Part shown: positions 1 to 14,100 of the stretch, piece by piece | How positions within the stretch are numbered: position 1 is the first letter of the stretch | How the letters are laid out: every line of letters begins with the position of its first letter | DNA from: Trogon surrucura | Lineage: Eukaryota > Chordata > Aves > Trogoniformes > Trogonidae | Reading direction: 5' to 3' | NCBI GenBank assembly: GCA_020746105.1 | Contig: CM036617.1 | Coordinates: forward strand, 16,800,037-16,864,036 | Length of the DNA stretch: 64,000 bases | Position numbers and translations under genes: made by a program | Notes under the pieces: generated by a model | The model's input: the letters and a program-made list of their open reading frames with translations, nothing else | Database searches by the model: none | What the model was told of the DNA's origin: nothing

Positions 1-1641
1 TTGGTGACAGAAGATACAGAGAAGGCAGAGTTACTGAATGCCTTCTTTGTCTCTGTCTACTCTACCGGAGGCTGTCCGGAGGAGCCCCGTTCCCCTGAGG
101 CCCCAGAGGAAGTCAGGTCAGTGGAGGAGTTTGCTTTAGTCGATGAGGACTGGGTTAGGGAGCAATTAAGCAATCTGGATATCCATAAATCCATGGGTCC
201 AGACGGGATGCATCCACGGGTGCTGAGGGAGCTGGCTGATGTCATTGCTAGACCACTCTCCATCATCTTTGCCAAGTCTTGGGAGAAGGGAGAGGTGCCA
301 GAGGACTGGAGGGAAGCAAATGTCACTCCAGTCTTCAAAAAGGGCAAGAAGGAGGACCCGGGTAACTATAGACTGGTCAGCCTCACCTCCATCCCTGGGA
401 AAGTGATGGAACGACTTATCATTGGTGCAATCTCAAGGCATATCAGGGATAAGAGGGTCATTAGAGACAGTCAACATGGCTTCACCAAAGGGAAGTCGTG
501 CTTGACTAACCTCATAGCCTTTTACGAGGATATAACAAGGTGGATAGATGATGGCAGAGCGGTGGATGTGGTCTACCTTGACTTCAGTAAAGCATTTGAC
601 ACAGTCTCCCACAGCATCCTTGCTGCTAAACTGAGGAAGTGTGGTCTAGACTCTTGGGTAGTCAGGTGGACTGTGAACTGGCTAAGGGGAAGAAGCCAAA
701 GAGCTGTGGTCAATGGGGCGGAGTCTGGTTGGAGGCCTGTATCCAGTGGAGTCCCTCAAGGGTCGGTACTGGGACCAGTATTATTCAATATATTCATCCA
801 TGACTTGGATGAGGGACTAGAGAGTACTGTCAGCAAGTTTGCTGATGACACCAAGCTGGGAGGAGTGGCTGACACGCCAGAAGGCTGTGCTGCCATCCAG
901 CGAGACCTGGACAGGCTGGAGGGTTGGGCGGGGAAAAATTTAATGAAATCTAACAAGGGTAAGTGTAGGGTCTTGCATCTGGGTAGGAACAACCCCAGGT
1001 TCCAGTATAAGTTGGGGAATGACTTATTAGAGAGTAGTGTAGGGGAAAGGGACCTGGGAGTCTTGGTGGACAGCAGGATGACCATGAGCCAGCACTGTGC
1101 CCTTGTGGCCAGGAAGGCCAATGGCATCCTGGGGTGTATTAGAAGGGGGGTGGTTAGTAGGTCGAGAGAGGTTCTCCTTCCCCTCTACTCTGCCCTGGTG
1201 AGACCCCATCTGGAATACTGTGTCCAGTTCTGGGCCCCTCAGTTCAAGAAAGACAGGGAACTGCTGGAGAGAGTCCAGCACAGGGCAACTAGGATGATTA
1301 AGGGAGTGGAGCATCTCCCTTATGAGAAAAGACTGAGGGAGCTGGGGCTCTTTAGTTTGGAGAAGAGGAGGCTGAGGGGTGACCTCATTAATGTTTACAA
1401 ATATATCAAGGGTGAGTGTCACGAGGATGGAGCCAGGCTCTTCTCGGTGACAACCACTGATAGGACAAGGGGTAATGGGCTGAAACTGGAACATAAGAGG
1501 TTCCGCTTAAACTCGAGAAGAAACTTCTTCTCAGTGAGGGTGACGGAACACTGGAACAGGCTGCCCAGAGAGGTTGTGGAGTCTCCTTCTCTGGAGACAT
1601 TCAAGACCTGCCTGGACACGTTCCTGTGTAGCATAATCTAG
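1..1641 (+). CDS. CR1 LINE ORF2 C-terminal part (reverse transcriptase), 5' cut by window edge
   Basis: The frame is open from base 1, so the true start and the upstream endonuclease domain lie outside the window; the first codon (TTG) is not a real start. The 546 residues cover the non-LTR reverse transcriptase and the CR1 C-terminal region. Visible RT motifs: a fingers block with [10 protein letters not shown] (121-130), motif [13 protein letters not shown] (193-204) with the catalytic Asp, motif [16 protein letters not shown] (248-262), and motif [10 protein letters not shown] (280-288) with the catalytic Asp pair. The C-terminal region ends with the CR1-typical [12 protein letters not shown] before TAG. 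The family product copies its own mRNA at a nicked genomic target. There are no internal stops or frameshifts, which is unusual for avian CR1 and suggests a young copy. Whether the complete element is intact cannot be judged from here. Confidence 0.95.
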   Translation: MVTEDTEKAELLNAFFVSVYSTGGCPEEPRSPEAPEEVRSVEEFALVDEDWVREQLSNLDIHKSMGPDGMHPRVLRELADVIARPLSIIFAKSWEKGEVPEDWREANVTPVFKKGKKEDPGNYRLVSLTSIPGKVMERLIIGAISRHIRDKRVIRDSQHGFTKGKSCLTNLIAFYEDITRWIDDGRAVDVVYLDFSKAFDTVSHSILAAKLRKCGLDSWVVRWTVNWLRGRSQRAVVNGAESGWRPVSSGVPQGSVLGPVLFNIFIHDLDEGLESTVSKFADDTKLGGVADTPEGCAAIQRDLDRLEGWAGKNLMKSNKGKCRVLHLGRNNPRFQYKLGNDLLESSVGERDLGVLVDSRMTMSQHCALVARKANGILGCIRRGVVSRSREVLLPLYSALVRPHLEYCVQFWAPQFKKDRELLERVQHRATRMIKGVEHLPYEKRLRELGLFSLEKRRLRGDLINVYKYIKGECHEDGARLFSVTTTDRTRGNGLKLEHKRFRLNSRRNFFSVRVTEHWNRLPREVVESPSLETFKTCLDTFLCSII

Positions 1642-1730
1642 GCGTTCCTGCTCTGGCAGGGGGATTGGACTTGATGATCTTTCGAGGTCCCTTCCAATCC
1701 CTAACATTCTGTGATTCTATGATTCTATGA
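1..1730 (+). mobile_element. Young CR1 LINE, 3' portion with complete 3' end
   Basis: The RT frame is followed by a short CR1 3' UTR (about 1642-1705) with the conserved GGTCCCTTCCAA-type block. It ends in tandem copies of the octamer-like tail (ATTCTATG units, 1709-1730). Flanking DNA after 1730 is unrelated AT-rich sequence. The same subfamily recurs on the minus strand at 37196-37907. Confidence 0.95.
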
Positions 1731-4700
1731 TCTTCCCACAAGTTGCCTAGAGTGATTTCAGAAATGGTGAAGGAGAATTATGATAGTGCCAAACAAACAA
1801 AATACCCAGAAAAAAAGAAAAAGGTGTGTGTGAAAGTTATTTTTTACACCTGTGCTATGGACATTTCATTAGCTAAACGAGTTCCTAAGAGCAACTTTTT
1901 TTTTTAAGTCATACTGCCTTATCAAATTGTGATTTCTCATCCGTGACTTAGATATGTCTTGGATCAGTAACTTTTTAGAATTTTTCTTTACATTATAAAT
2001 AATGTATATTGCTTTCTAAAAATAGCCTAGCTTTTCAGCAAAGTAACTTAAGTTCCTCAGACTGCAGGGAGCTTATCACTTTTTATATGACCAATTCACA
2101 CATTGTAATCATTCCTCTCTGCAAAGATAAGATGTGTTTTATTTCTCTCTGGTGGGATTATGTACTGTAAGATAAGCTTTGGAATACAGCATTTCGGTTT
2201 GTAAAAAGCTTTCTTCACTGTTTCCTTGTAATAAAGTTTTTTGTGTAATTAAATTCTGACTCTGCTAGCAGTTCCCTCTTCTATTTTATTATTACAGAAA
2301 GAATAACTTATTAAGATGAGCTCAAAATAATATAAAAATATGGCTTGTGTAGGAGGTCAGCTACAGCAGAATGGGTTTGGTTGTGCCAATTTTTTCCTAA
2401 ACAGTAGGTTTGGCTTTTTAGAGAGCTCATGCATACATGATGTTTGCAGTCGTGTCAGTCCTGTAGGTAGAAATACTTGTAGTATCACAGTACATACACT
2501 TCCTCTGGAGTAACAGTTTTATAAAGAAACTCACTGAAACACGAGAGAACATTTTAGAAAATTATTATTTAAATTATTTTCTTCAGATGAGTATTTTCAA
2601 ATCTAGATCTTTTCTTCAATCAGGATAAGTTTTCATAGACACTTAAACATCAGAAACCTCTCAGTAAAGAAATTGCTCCACTATAAATGTGTAGCCTTAG
2701 GCAAATCATTTAATAGTTTTTGTGTTTGGTTATGTGGTAAGAAGCTAGTTTCCATGCACAGAGAAGCCCCCAGGATTAATGGGGAGGGGCCCCAACTGCA
2801 TCCCAACTGGCTGCTCCTGGGCACTAAAAGAGAGAGGCCAAAGGCTCACTCCCCACCTTGAAGAACTCCAAGGCACAAGGATGGGGAGACACCCAATTTT
2901 CAGCCTGAACTGCAAGACGGGAGGACAGAATGAGGCGGTTGGTGCTGTTTGTGGTTTATGGAGTACTGTGGTTTCTGCCTGTGTTGATTTGTGTGGCCAG
3001 CTAGATATATATACATGCATGATACATACGTGTGGTGTACGTGTGTGCTCTGTACACGTGTGCCTTCTGGGAACACCAACCGCACTGCTGGCTGGGCCCG
3101 GGGGTGTGGAGATGTGGCACACTTGTCTCTGTTGGGCCACAGGATCTAGCAACCCCCTAACACCATATGTAGCCTTATCTGCCTGTAAACACAAATAACG
3201 AGGCAATAGTCTTCTTCCCTCACACAAAACCAAAGACTAAGGTAAAGAAATTGTCCTTAAACATTTTTTTACTGAGAGCAGAAATGTGATATTCGGCTGG
3301 CCCATGAGCTGAGCTGAGCTGAGGTGTGAGGCCAAGTAGTTTAGGTGAATAAGGACATTGCCTGCTTTCCAGGAGTGGGAGCATAGCACCAGTGAATTCA
3401 CTGGGAACCACATGCGGAGGAGGTGCATTTGCAGGAGGCTGGGACAGCACTCCTCGTGCTGAATCAGGGGAAAGCTAAGACTGCTCTGCTCCACTCTTTT
3501 GCATCGGATAGAAAAACCAAGACATAGTAATTTCCTTATCTGTGTTCTGCTTTTGTTTTGTGAGTCAGTGCAAATAATGGTCCTAAGAATGACAGTAATT
3601 ACTGGAAAACAAATCCAAAATCCTAGAGGGTGACTCTAGGGTGACTCAAGCCCTTTATGCAGCTGTGGCATTTATCAAAGACTTTTTCTCTCCTGTACCC
3701 CAGCTGTACAGAGGTGACAGTTTCCTCTGCACCAGACAATAGGGAATGATTCCTGGGACTGAAAACACCAGGCTTACACAATGACCAATTTTTTGTTCCC
3801 TTTTTCCTCGATAGAAGAGGGTTGTTTTGTATTTCATATTTCTACACATGTCTTGTTGCCCGAATGGCAACAACATTAATGACATGTGAGATGGATAGCT
3901 GTGATGGATTACTTCGGTGGCAGAGCAAATGTGGGGAAAATATGAACAAACTACAGAGAGACAGAAAACGAACAGAGAACAAGTGGACACCTGGGATTCA
4001 CCTCTGTTACAAACCTTTGGAAAGCACCAAGCAGAAGCTGAAGGGGGTCATTTTATACACACATATTATACAGTGTTTGGTGCTTGTTCAAAGACTCACC
4101 ACATCTTTTTCCCTGTGAGGTCAGACTGCAGAAAAATCTAGCAGTTACATGTGAGGTTTGGCCTGTAGATTCTGGCTTAATTTAGTAATTGGTGTCTAAT
4201 GGGCCATTGCAATTCAGTGATATGAGAATAAGTGTTAAAAATAAAGATTAAGTGTTTTCCTGTTTCTCTGAGTCTCACAATGCTGTGGATATATTGCCCT
4301 ATCTTTGCATTCCTCAGGTTTCCTGTAGGACACAATGATAGTTTCTGTTCCCCACACCAAGAAAATCCTGAATCTACATCATCTTTTCAATATTCCATAT
4401 TCACAATTATCGCTTTGTATCTCACCTGGGCACTATTTTTTCAAACTTGAAAAAACACCCTTGGACATAGTGTTTGAAACTTCCGTTGTGATTTGCCTTA
4501 TTTAGTTACAGAACCTGGAAAAATCCAGGCTTGTGTCTTGAAACTTCTGTAATTCAATCTAAACTATGAACTGAAGCAAACTGAAGGGGCTGATTGATTC
4601 TTTTGAAGAGAAATGCATCAAAGGTCAATAAGGAATATATTTAGCTCATTGTTAAGTAGAATATTGCACGTGGGAGATACACTTCAGCTCTCCATGAAGC

Positions 4701-7700
4701 ACAGAAAATATAGGACTGTCATTCCTAGTTCAGGAAGATGCCACATGCAGCTTGGACAAACAAAGAAACAGAGTAGATGTGGGGGATGTGGGTCTTTTAT
4801 ATATTTAGTGGCCTTACCATATGGTGTTGTAACACTACAGGGCTACGACAGTTGTGCGCATGGCCAAGGGAATGCTCAGGAGCCAACTATCCTCACGTAA
4901 TCATCACACTTTATAAGATGGGCTTTAACATTTACAAGTTAGACTAATTTGTTACCACCCTGCAGGTTTTTGACAGAACCTCTTTTAAGAATGAATGTCT
5001 TGTTGCAGAGCACAGTCCTGTTTGTAGCCCTGCCCTGACTTTCCAGGACCTGTGCATCCCACAGGAGCGGGGCACCGAAGCTTCCTCTGCTCTGGTAGTG
5101 TGTTGTCTGCCTTCTCTCCTGGCCTCAGCTACTCAAGCCTGAGAACAACACACACGTTACAGCCCTCAAAGGCCTTGGTTATCTGTACTCACACAGAACA
5201 GCGATACAAGATAAGAATTTAGGTCCAAAATGTCGCTCAGAAAAAATACCATAGAATATAAAAGTCTCAGAATCTTTGGGCATTTTAATTGTTTTTTTTT
5301 TTCTTTTCGAAAGGGAAGTTGAACTTAACACATCAATACATTCAACAGTTTCTTTCCTCATGATGGCTGCTCATGTCTGCCAGATTTTTGAGAGTTTAGA
5401 AGGTTAAAACAGGTTAGCAAATTGGCACAAGGTTAATCTCCCAATCCTCATCCTGCAGCAGAGTAAGAAGGACTAACCGCACTGACTTCTGCTGACTGCT
5501 GCAACTTGTGTGGGCCCACGCACACGTCTGCATTTTTTATGCACGTGGGCAGTTTTGCAATGACATGGTGATTTGTCAATCCTGTATCTTTGTTAATCTG
5601 GGGAGTTTCCATGATCTCAGTATTTCTGGTTAGGAGATTTCTCCTCTGTGGCTCCGGGGCCAGCCCCTCTAGCCACCACGGGACCGTGTGCACTGCTGGC
5701 AGAGACCAGCACAGCCACCACACTCACAGTTGGTTAAGAGCAGGGCAAGATGAGCAAATGACAATTGTAAAGTTCTCAGGTTTTGCTCATCATTTATGAA
5801 GAGGCAGAGGCTGCTTCATATCAGTGGCTGATGGGGACAAAGCATACATAGCCTCAAAATCTTATCTCATGGTACTGATGGGCATGATCAGATTCATTAC
5901 TAGATAGTGGAATATAACCCTCACAGAGAGACTATATAGTGACAGTGATTTAGTATCTTAGTGTCCAAAGGCACAGTGCTCATTGAAATCAATACCTGTT
6001 AGCTATCTGACCATCTCTGAAGATCTGGGCCAGTGTACTCTAAAGCTTCATCAATTCAGCAAGTGGAGCTTTTCCAAAAAAAAACAAGGACAGAGGCTCC
6101 TGCTGAGTATCTAATAATGCCTCATTATGCCTGCTGATTTTACATAAAAGCTGCTCAGACCATCTGCAGGTGGACAGCAGCACAAATCTTACAGGAGCTG
6201 CCTAGAAAACACAGTTTTCAGTCCATTGAATGCTGCTGTTTTACATCAATGCCGCTTTCATTTCTCCTTATCACAGCAGTGATAAACTCAGGCTTATCAG
6301 CAAGTTCTCCTCGAAAGGTGTGGCTTGCATGTGCATTTAGAAATCTCTGTTTTCAATCCTACCCTAAAGTGATCTATCAGCATAAATTTTAATCATTCTT
6401 ATCTCAAGAGAAAATGCTATACTCTAATTAATGGCTCAAATAATTGTGCTCAGTATGCAATTTGGCTGCCAGTCACAGCTTTTGTTAACTATATGATTGC
6501 TGCTGTGGTTCGTACTGGAAAATCGTGTTATTACCATTTCAAGATAATCAGCATTTGCTCTGCAAATTTCAAGACTGAGGAGGGCAGAGACGCATACACC
6601 AGAGTAACTCTGTGTAACATACTGCATTGCAGCAAGACAGCTAATAACAGTGCAGCAAAGCATATTAGCTGTCAGGAAATACACTGTGCTGGGGAGAATA
6701 GACTGACACCATGTCATATTTTGTAATCATGCGTACGTTGGGGGATTTTTTAGGAGCTGAGGCATATTTCTAACACAGATGCTAATATAATGAACAGCCA
6801 AATGCAGTTCTTTCACTCTGGTTATTTGTAAAATATTATCACTCTGCTGTTTGTAGATATTTGTGAGAAAACTCTCTATCTGTTAGAGTGTGCGCTTTGT
6901 CTGATGGCTTATCCATAGGGGACAGAGAATAATGTGACAAGGCTGTTGCAGTAACTATACCCTGATTTAAAACAAAATCCAGAAGACAGTGTTATAGAAC
7001 CACAATGTTTCGGGATGATAATACCTTTTCTGTGAGGATATTTTCAGTCACAAAAACCAGAGCTGGACATTTGTTTTCCCAGTTAATTTCAGAAGAAGTT
7101 TGGCGCTTCCATATCAGCTTTGGAATAAATGACAATTTCACTAGATAGTTGTCATTGTTGTAAAGATATTGTTGTCTCATAATTGAGAAAGCAGGCAGCA
7201 GGGAAAGCATGAAAGCTAGCCCTACTCCTATGAGTAAAAAAAATTAAGACCAAACTACAGTTTCTCCTTTCTTTGGAGGTGATTTGGGGGCCCCTGATAA
7301 TTCAGCTTCACTTGAGCTGTCCTGCTCTTTCCTACTGGCCACTGCATAATGGTGGCAGGTAGAAAGGTAAGACAAGCCTGCTGGATGTTCAAGTGCCCCT
7401 GCAGACCTATGCACAGGAGTCACAGTTTGCAGCACTCTCCAAACTGAGTTGACCTGCACCTTTTGCTTTGCACCATTTCCTTACCCACCAATGTGTGCCA
7501 GTCCCAAGGAGTGGAGATTTTCCCTCCCTAGGGCATGTCATTGCTGCCTACTAGTAACTACAAGTACAAAAGGACTGGCTAATAAATTACTCTCAGGCAA
7601 AAGAGTCCTTTTAACCTGTCCTTAAAAATCTGCCCTGGGCATTTGTCCTTCCATTTTATACACACAAGCTTCCTGAAGAAGCACGTGCAATCCATCCAAA

Positions 7701-8957
7701 TAATCTAGGAATGCATTGCTAGATAAGATCAAGTAAAGGCTGAACATCTCTTGACTATATAGCTGTACAGTAACATGTGCTTGGCATTACTTGGGAGAAA
7801 AATCTGCCGATTTTCTGTGAATACATGGAGAAAAATGTCCAAAATATCTTCAGAAATATTACTAGAAGATGACATCTTTTAAATAGGAAGTGAATCAAGT
7901 AAGAGATTTTGCAAGTTTGATTTATCATGGCAGATAAATAAAACAGCTTTCAGAATTTGCACAGAAATTCTGAAACTGCTTTTAAAGACCTCATATAAAC
8001 TACAGAGTGATCTGAAGGAGGAGAATCAGAAAATTTAGCAGAAATATTACAACCAAGGATTAGCAAATTCACAAGGACGTAGATAATCCCCCCCTTATCT
8101 ACTGTACACCAGAATAATTAACCAAGAGAAACAAGAAAGGAAAGTATCTTGCTGTATAATATGTATCAATATACTGTTATATTATATGTACAAATAACAT
8201 ATATCAAGTTTCAATGGAAACCTAGAAAAGTGACAACATCTGCCTGGTAGGCTTCTGAATATATTGCTGACTCAAAAGGGTATTATCATGAAGGTGAATT
8301 TAACTGGTTTGTGGCTTTTAAACTCGATTATGAAATAAATGAAGTATTATGTATAGAAAGTTTGATCCAAGTAGATTTTAGGTTTTGAGTCATTCATAAG
8401 CAGTTCTTTTCACTATTTCTTCAGCTATGTGACAGTTATAAGCCAACATGATGCTTGTTTCCCTACTGAGGAAGAAAGAAGTTGAAAATAATTTCACACA
8501 CAGAACCAGTGCAAACTATTTATTACAACTGCCATGGATGAATTGAGCATGATTTCTCCAGCGCTGCATCCCAAAGTATGATCAGGGAGAAGTTTAAATT
8601 TACCTTTTATTCTGCTGTTGTCGTTTGCATTTCTTAAAATGAGTTTCTGTAGCATCTATGAATGTCTTGTCTCTAATGCTTCGATTTTGTTAACATGTCA
8701 ACATGTTAATCAAAACATATTCTACTCCATGTTTAGGAAGCTAGTCTTCAAGATCTCAGTTGTTGACCAGTTCAAAAATACACTGTGAAGTACATGTGTG
8801 AGGAAATACTAAGGTAACTAAAAAATATGGTGGTGAGCAAACTACCCGGTATTAAACGCTATTGATTTTCTTAAGTGTTGAGGTGTGTACTCCTTTTAAT
8901 TTTAACCTTATAGTGAAATTTGTTTTTCTTTTAACTAATCTTTAGGATTTTGGTTTG
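1731..8957. other. Intergenic, no gene recognised
   Basis: AT-rich single-copy-looking DNA with short ORFs only and no coding signature. Small features inside are a GT/AT-rich stretch around 3007-3062 and a short GAGCT tandem at 3306-3322. I see no CR1, LTR or RNA gene here. Confidence 0.6.
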
Positions 8958-9256
8958 GAGAGAAAACAATACAGCTTGGCTAGGAAGCACCACATGCAGC
9001 CTCTCCTTAAACACCTCCAGGGACAGTGACTCCACCACTTCCCTGGGCAATGCATCCCAGTGTCTGAGCACCCTCTCCATGAGTAACTGCTTCCTGAGAT
9101 CCAACCTAAACCTTCCCTGACAGAGTTTCAGGCCGTGCCCTCTCATCCTGTCACTAGTTGCCTGGGAGAAGAGTCCAACCCCCACATGACTACAACCTCC
9201 TTTCAGGTAGTTGTAGAGAGTGATAAGGTCTCCCCTGAGTCTCCTCTTCCCAGGAT
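8958..9256 (-). mobile_element. CR1 LINE fragment, 3' ORF2 region
   Basis: The minus strand encodes a degenerate CR1 C-terminal segment: [18 protein letters not shown], then a [19 protein letters not shown] block, matching the order seen in the intact copy at the window start. The 5' part is missing and the typical 3' UTR and tail are not seen. It lies about 115 bp before the TTCCC array. Confidence 0.9.
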
Positions 9257-9321
9257 AAACAATGTCAATGTTCATCTTAATATGTTCATATTTCTCTTGT
9301 ACTGGGGAAAACCTTTCTTGT

Positions 9322-9361
9322 ATGAGCAATTCTTAGTATCAATGAGCAATGCTTAGTATCA
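9322..9361. repeat. About 20-bp tandem duplication next to the TTCCC array
   Basis: The segment ATGAGCAATTCTTAGTATC is followed at once by a near copy (T to G change in the middle). The duplication directly abuts the pentanucleotide array. Confidence 0.75.
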
Positions 9362-9370
9362 CAGCAGTCC

Positions 9371-9575
9371 TTCCCTTCCCTTCCCTTCCCTTCCCTTCCC
9401 TTCCCTTCCCTTCCCTTCCCTTCCCTTCCCTTCCCTTCCCTTCCCTTCCCTTCCCTTCCCTTCCCTTCCCTTCCCTTCCCTTCCCTTCCCTTCCCTTCCC
9501 TTCCCTTCCCTTCCCTTCCCTTCCCTTCCCTTCCCTTCCCTTCCCTTCCCTTCCCTTCCCTTCCCTTCCCTTCCC
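9371..9575. repeat. (TTCCC)n microsatellite, 41 uninterrupted units
   Basis: Exactly 205 bp of TTCCC repeated 41 times without a mismatch. One strand is pure pyrimidine and the other pure purine (GGGAA). The long open frame across it is only a consequence of the repeat having no stop codon. Confidence 0.99.
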
Positions 9576-11093
9576 AGTTTAGTCTAAACTATCACAGCAA
9601 CGGACCACATCTAAACCTTGGCTGGAGAATTTAAGGTTTTGTGTGTTCAGCATTGATTGATCTCTACTGTCATTGATCTGAACAGTAAGATTTTTGGTAA
9701 ATTCAAAACAATGAGCAACACTGGCTTAAAAACACTCAAACAAACAAACACAACAAAAAAACCCCCCACAAAACCATGCAACTATTTTGGGAAGTTTTCC
9801 TGGTTTTTACTCTTTTGGTCATAGAGAAAGTAAGTGTGGTTTTGAGTTACTTAGTTATTCTTGTGAATTATGAGGTTTTTGTGTTCTTGTTCACACAGAG
9901 CCACAACACGGTTCACTTTCCACCTGCTCTGGTTTGAAGCAGACGCTGCACAAACATCTTACAAAAGAGACAATACATGTCCTCTATCTACTTCTGCAAG
10001 TTGCTCTTCTGGGCACAGGTATAACAAAGCAACCACAGATTAATTTGTTCTGTGCTCAGTAAAAGAGTGTTAATCACAACGAACTAATGTGATTTTAATG
10101 GCAATGTCATAAGTACCCCCATGCAAATTCTATTTTAATGTAGCAATTAATTGTACTGTGATTTCACCAAATGTGATAGTTCGCAGTGGAGCATTACAGC
10201 TGGTGCACAGAAATATCGTGGCATTTGATGCACACCTGTGTTATTGACAGGATATTGCTACATAAACCTTGGAAATAGACTGGTGGCCAGGCAGTCAGGA
10301 GTGGGAGGATGCACAAATCAAGTTTGATTCTTTACTCTTGTTGTCTACGTGGCAATTAATCCAGCTGAAAGAATTAAAAGCAGGTCTGGGTAGAGTATGA
10401 CTGGCCATTATCTGTGGTGGAGAAATATACTTTATAAATCATTCAAGACAAGAATTCCTGTTTCCCACAAGGAAAAGAACTTCTGCCTCAATGAGCAGCA
10501 TCACTTATTCCTTTGCACTCATTTATCTCTACTTGCACCTTTTTTTCTCATTACTTGTAGTATTTCCAAAAGGCAGAAACAGAGGAATAAACCCTCCCAT
10601 TTTTCCTAAAAAACGTAGTCATTCCCTCTGTAGTACTGAGAAAACAGCTGGCTGTCTTCACAGAGAGCTAGGCCAGTGACAACGCTACACCTTAGCACCT
10701 GCGTCAACAGCAGAGAAGAATGTTTGGAGAGGTGTTTTGAGGTTGACATGCTCTTCTGCACACTGCTGCTCACAAACCTCCACTGAAGTGTCTTCTCACA
10801 CCTGTTTAACACATGGGTTGTCAGGCTTTCAGAAAGGAGGGAGCAAGGGCAGAGGGATATTAGTTCTTCGCAGCTACTGTTAGACACAGGCGGTTGTCCT
10901 GAGTTTGTGCAGATGTCTTCTCTGTCAAGGTGGAAGGGTGTTCAAGTCGCTGGATACAAGCACAAGCAGCGGTCAGGCTGGACATCTGTCCTGTCACCAG
11001 GAATATGACCTGATTTTTTATGGGATACCTCTATTTCTGCTAGTGCTGTGGCATATTTCTAACATCTAACTTGTTTTATCATGTTAGTTTATT

Positions 11094-11147
11094 ATTTCAT
11101 CATAAATTCACCAAATATTTATTTCATCATTAATTCACTAAATATTT
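11094..11147. repeat. 27-bp tandem duplication, 2 copies
   Basis: Two adjacent 27-bp units beginning ATTTCATCAT and ending AAATATTT, differing at two positions. AT-rich, no known function. Confidence 0.85.
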
Positions 11148-14100
11148 ATTTATAGTTTCTGAAAAAGACAAGTTCTTTTCATTTCAGCTATCAATAAGGA
11201 ACTGGTTTACCTTAATAGTAGACCATTTACTCTCACTGTAACCTGTCTCAGCCATACTGAGCACTGTGGAGAGGTAGAGGAAGAGCATAACAAATGTGTC
11301 CTCTCTACCACTAATGACTGGTAAAGCTACTGAAATGTTTTTCATATCCCCCTCCTTCCTGAACACAGATCGTCATACCTGAAGTATTTGATTCAGTAAG
11401 AGAAATGGACAGCTGTTTTACTTGGAAATGGGATTGACGGGAGAAATATATTCAGAAGACACCCAGAAAAGACTTCTTTGTTGGGACTTTGAAGGAGGAT
11501 CTAACAAATTCTTCTCCAATTTCTTCACTGGTGTGCGCAGTATATAGAGAAAACCAACTGTTGTTTGTGATAAATTTTAATAACTTAGAAAAAATGGTTT
11601 AAAAGTAAGTTGCAGACAAATGGTTTGCAAAAAGTGATGATGCTGGCGCCTTGTTAAAACACAGGGTGATATTTCTCCAAGGTGGGTTAGAATCATTTGC
11701 ACTCTAAGATCTTTCTAGAAGAAAAATGAATTGGTACAAATCGGTGATAAATAAAAATAAATAAAAAGCTAGAATTTACAAGAAATTTTCTAAACATAGA
11801 AAGATTGGAGGTTTGGTAGAGATTTCGAATGCTCCTCCAACCTGCGGAGAGAAACCCAACCTTATTTAAGGTAGAGTTTGCTAAAGATAATGAGAATAAA
11901 TTTACAATACACCTGAATGTAACATTAAAAGACTGGGCTGAGTGATTCAGGAAGGCCTTTTTTGGTTTATATTCTCATAACAATCATTTTAACACGTGCC
12001 TTTGGGGCACGATTTGGCAGCCTACATGGAAAGATTATGAGGAAATTGCTATTTTTTCAACCAGTCTGTTCTACCTCTTGTTTCTACTATTTATTTCCAC
12101 TTCTCAGCCACAGTGGTACCTGTGATCAGGTTTTACTGTTCTTGTTTTCAATCAGGATGAACACAGGCAATAAACACCTGAGATAATTCCACAGCTGTTA
12201 GCAATATTTTTTTTCTTCTTCAGGAAAGCCTTGCAGCTACTGAACTGGAATCAGAAATGCATTTCGAAGTCAAACAGTCTCCTGACTGATGCACATTCCT
12301 GTTTTCTAGATGAGATTCCCTTCCCCCTGAGCAATGAGGACTACATGCAACTCATACAAAACTTGAGCCTTCATTCGTGGCTGTTTCTTTTATAATGTTT
12401 TCCGAGCAAATTCACTCTGCAGCATAGATCTCGATTACACATTTATTCCAATTGTTAGATGCATTGTCAGGAGGATAATAAGGATAGTGGGGATGGGGAA
12501 GATTTATCTGGCTTGGAAAATCACGTTGTGTTCAGACTCCCTGTAGAGCTTTTATTGACTCTGCTGCCAGCAGAGATTAGCACAATGCAAAACCGTTAAA
12601 TACGCAGCCCAGCACTTCCAACTATTTAAGAGGTTCAAATAATTAGCAGCTCTCAGCCTCTCCATTTACATTTTTTTTCCAACTGGCAGACTCATTTTAA
12701 AAAATATATTTACATGGATTTGAGTGCCACTATGACACTTTCGAATTTAGAGGATTCTACTGAGCTATGGATCACTTTGGATAAGCATCTTACCAACACA
12801 ACGTCTTCAAGAGACTATTAAAGGCATTAAGTTAGAACCTTTTCTTAAAATTACAGAAGACATGTTTCATATGTAAATTAATTTATTCATTTACATTCAG
12901 TCACTTAACTGCTGCATTGTGCAATAGGATGAATGCATTAAATTACTTTCCAATTCTCTTTCAATAGAATTTCTTTCCACTAACAATAGAGAGACACTAA
13001 AGTTATTTAGCCCTATCTTGACTTCAGCACCTAAAGATGTATAGAAAGGTCTTGACGTTTGCTATCTGGTGTGAGGCAATGGCCCACTTCAGAAAGCCTG
13101 ATACACAGTGCAGAATGGAAAGCAGGTGAAGGACAGATGGGGCTAAATTTCCAAAGTGTATTGTGGAAATAATGTTCTCAGCCTTATAACAAACCCAAAG
13201 TGTTATAATTCAGGACAGGGATGAATAGAATAAACTGCTTCTGTGTGTTCTTGGGTGTTTCATTATACCGTGTACGAGCAGCACTTCCCTGCATTGGTTT
13301 GTACAGTGCAATATAAATTTTTTCTTCTGCTATCTCCTTGTCTGGCTGAATGATGCTCTAGCTTCTCAGTAGAAGAGGCTGAGAATTTCAAAGATACGTG
13401 ACAAAAATAATGGCAGAGAGAACGTAAATGACATGTTTCAACTGTCTACCTAAGAACAAGTATTGCTTCAGATAGTGTGGGACCCTGAGAAAAAAAGAGA
13501 AATGAAAGCCTAGATTATTAAAAAAGAAAATACAACTGTGCCCCTCTGAAAGCCTACCCATTAGCCTGTTCAACTTCTTCTTTGCCTAAGCCCACTTTCC
13601 CCAAATAGCATCAGTATTAGGAACAAAGAGGACAGCACATACTTTGGCTGTACCATGCAAAGACTTCAGTTCCAGCACTAAATGCTCTGGTAATTCATTA
13701 TTAGCTTTGATTTATGTATTGCCTCTTGCCAGATTCTTTTGAGGTTGATATTCACTTTTGAGAATTGCCCCCATGAGCTTGAGGGGACCACTTTGCTTAA
13801 TCCGTTTTGAAACTGCGGGTGACTCCAGGGCATAAAATGGCTGACATTAATTGGTAGCTGTAAACACCATAGAGCTGAAGTCTAACCCTATAAAAGTTGC
13901 TGCCTTCAAATCCTCTGACCTTGGTATCATTGTACGCTCGCAGGCAAAAGGGCTTTATACTGGTAGCTGTGGAAAATCAATCTTAATTCCCTAAAGATGG
14001 GAGTGCTGTCGCTAAAGGTCACTGAAGGTTAGCAGCTGATTTTCACTGTTGGAGTTTTGAAGAGAAGTTTTAAAAAGCAAGCACGGTTTGGTGATTGTAC

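Noticed and set aside
57..1634. Several minus-strand ORFs of 64-155 codons across the window-start CR1
   Set aside because: They are antisense shadows of the open RT frame. The same shadows recur on the plus strand at 37293-37765 over the inverted second copy.
2745..3233. Overlapping ORFs of 139 and 162 codons on opposite strands
   Set aside because: No family resemblance; they cover a GT-rich and locally GC-rich stretch with no splice or start context that favours either.
9349..9582. 77-codon ORF with repeated LPFPS
   Set aside because: Entirely a translation of the TTCCC microsatellite, which has no stop codon in any frame.
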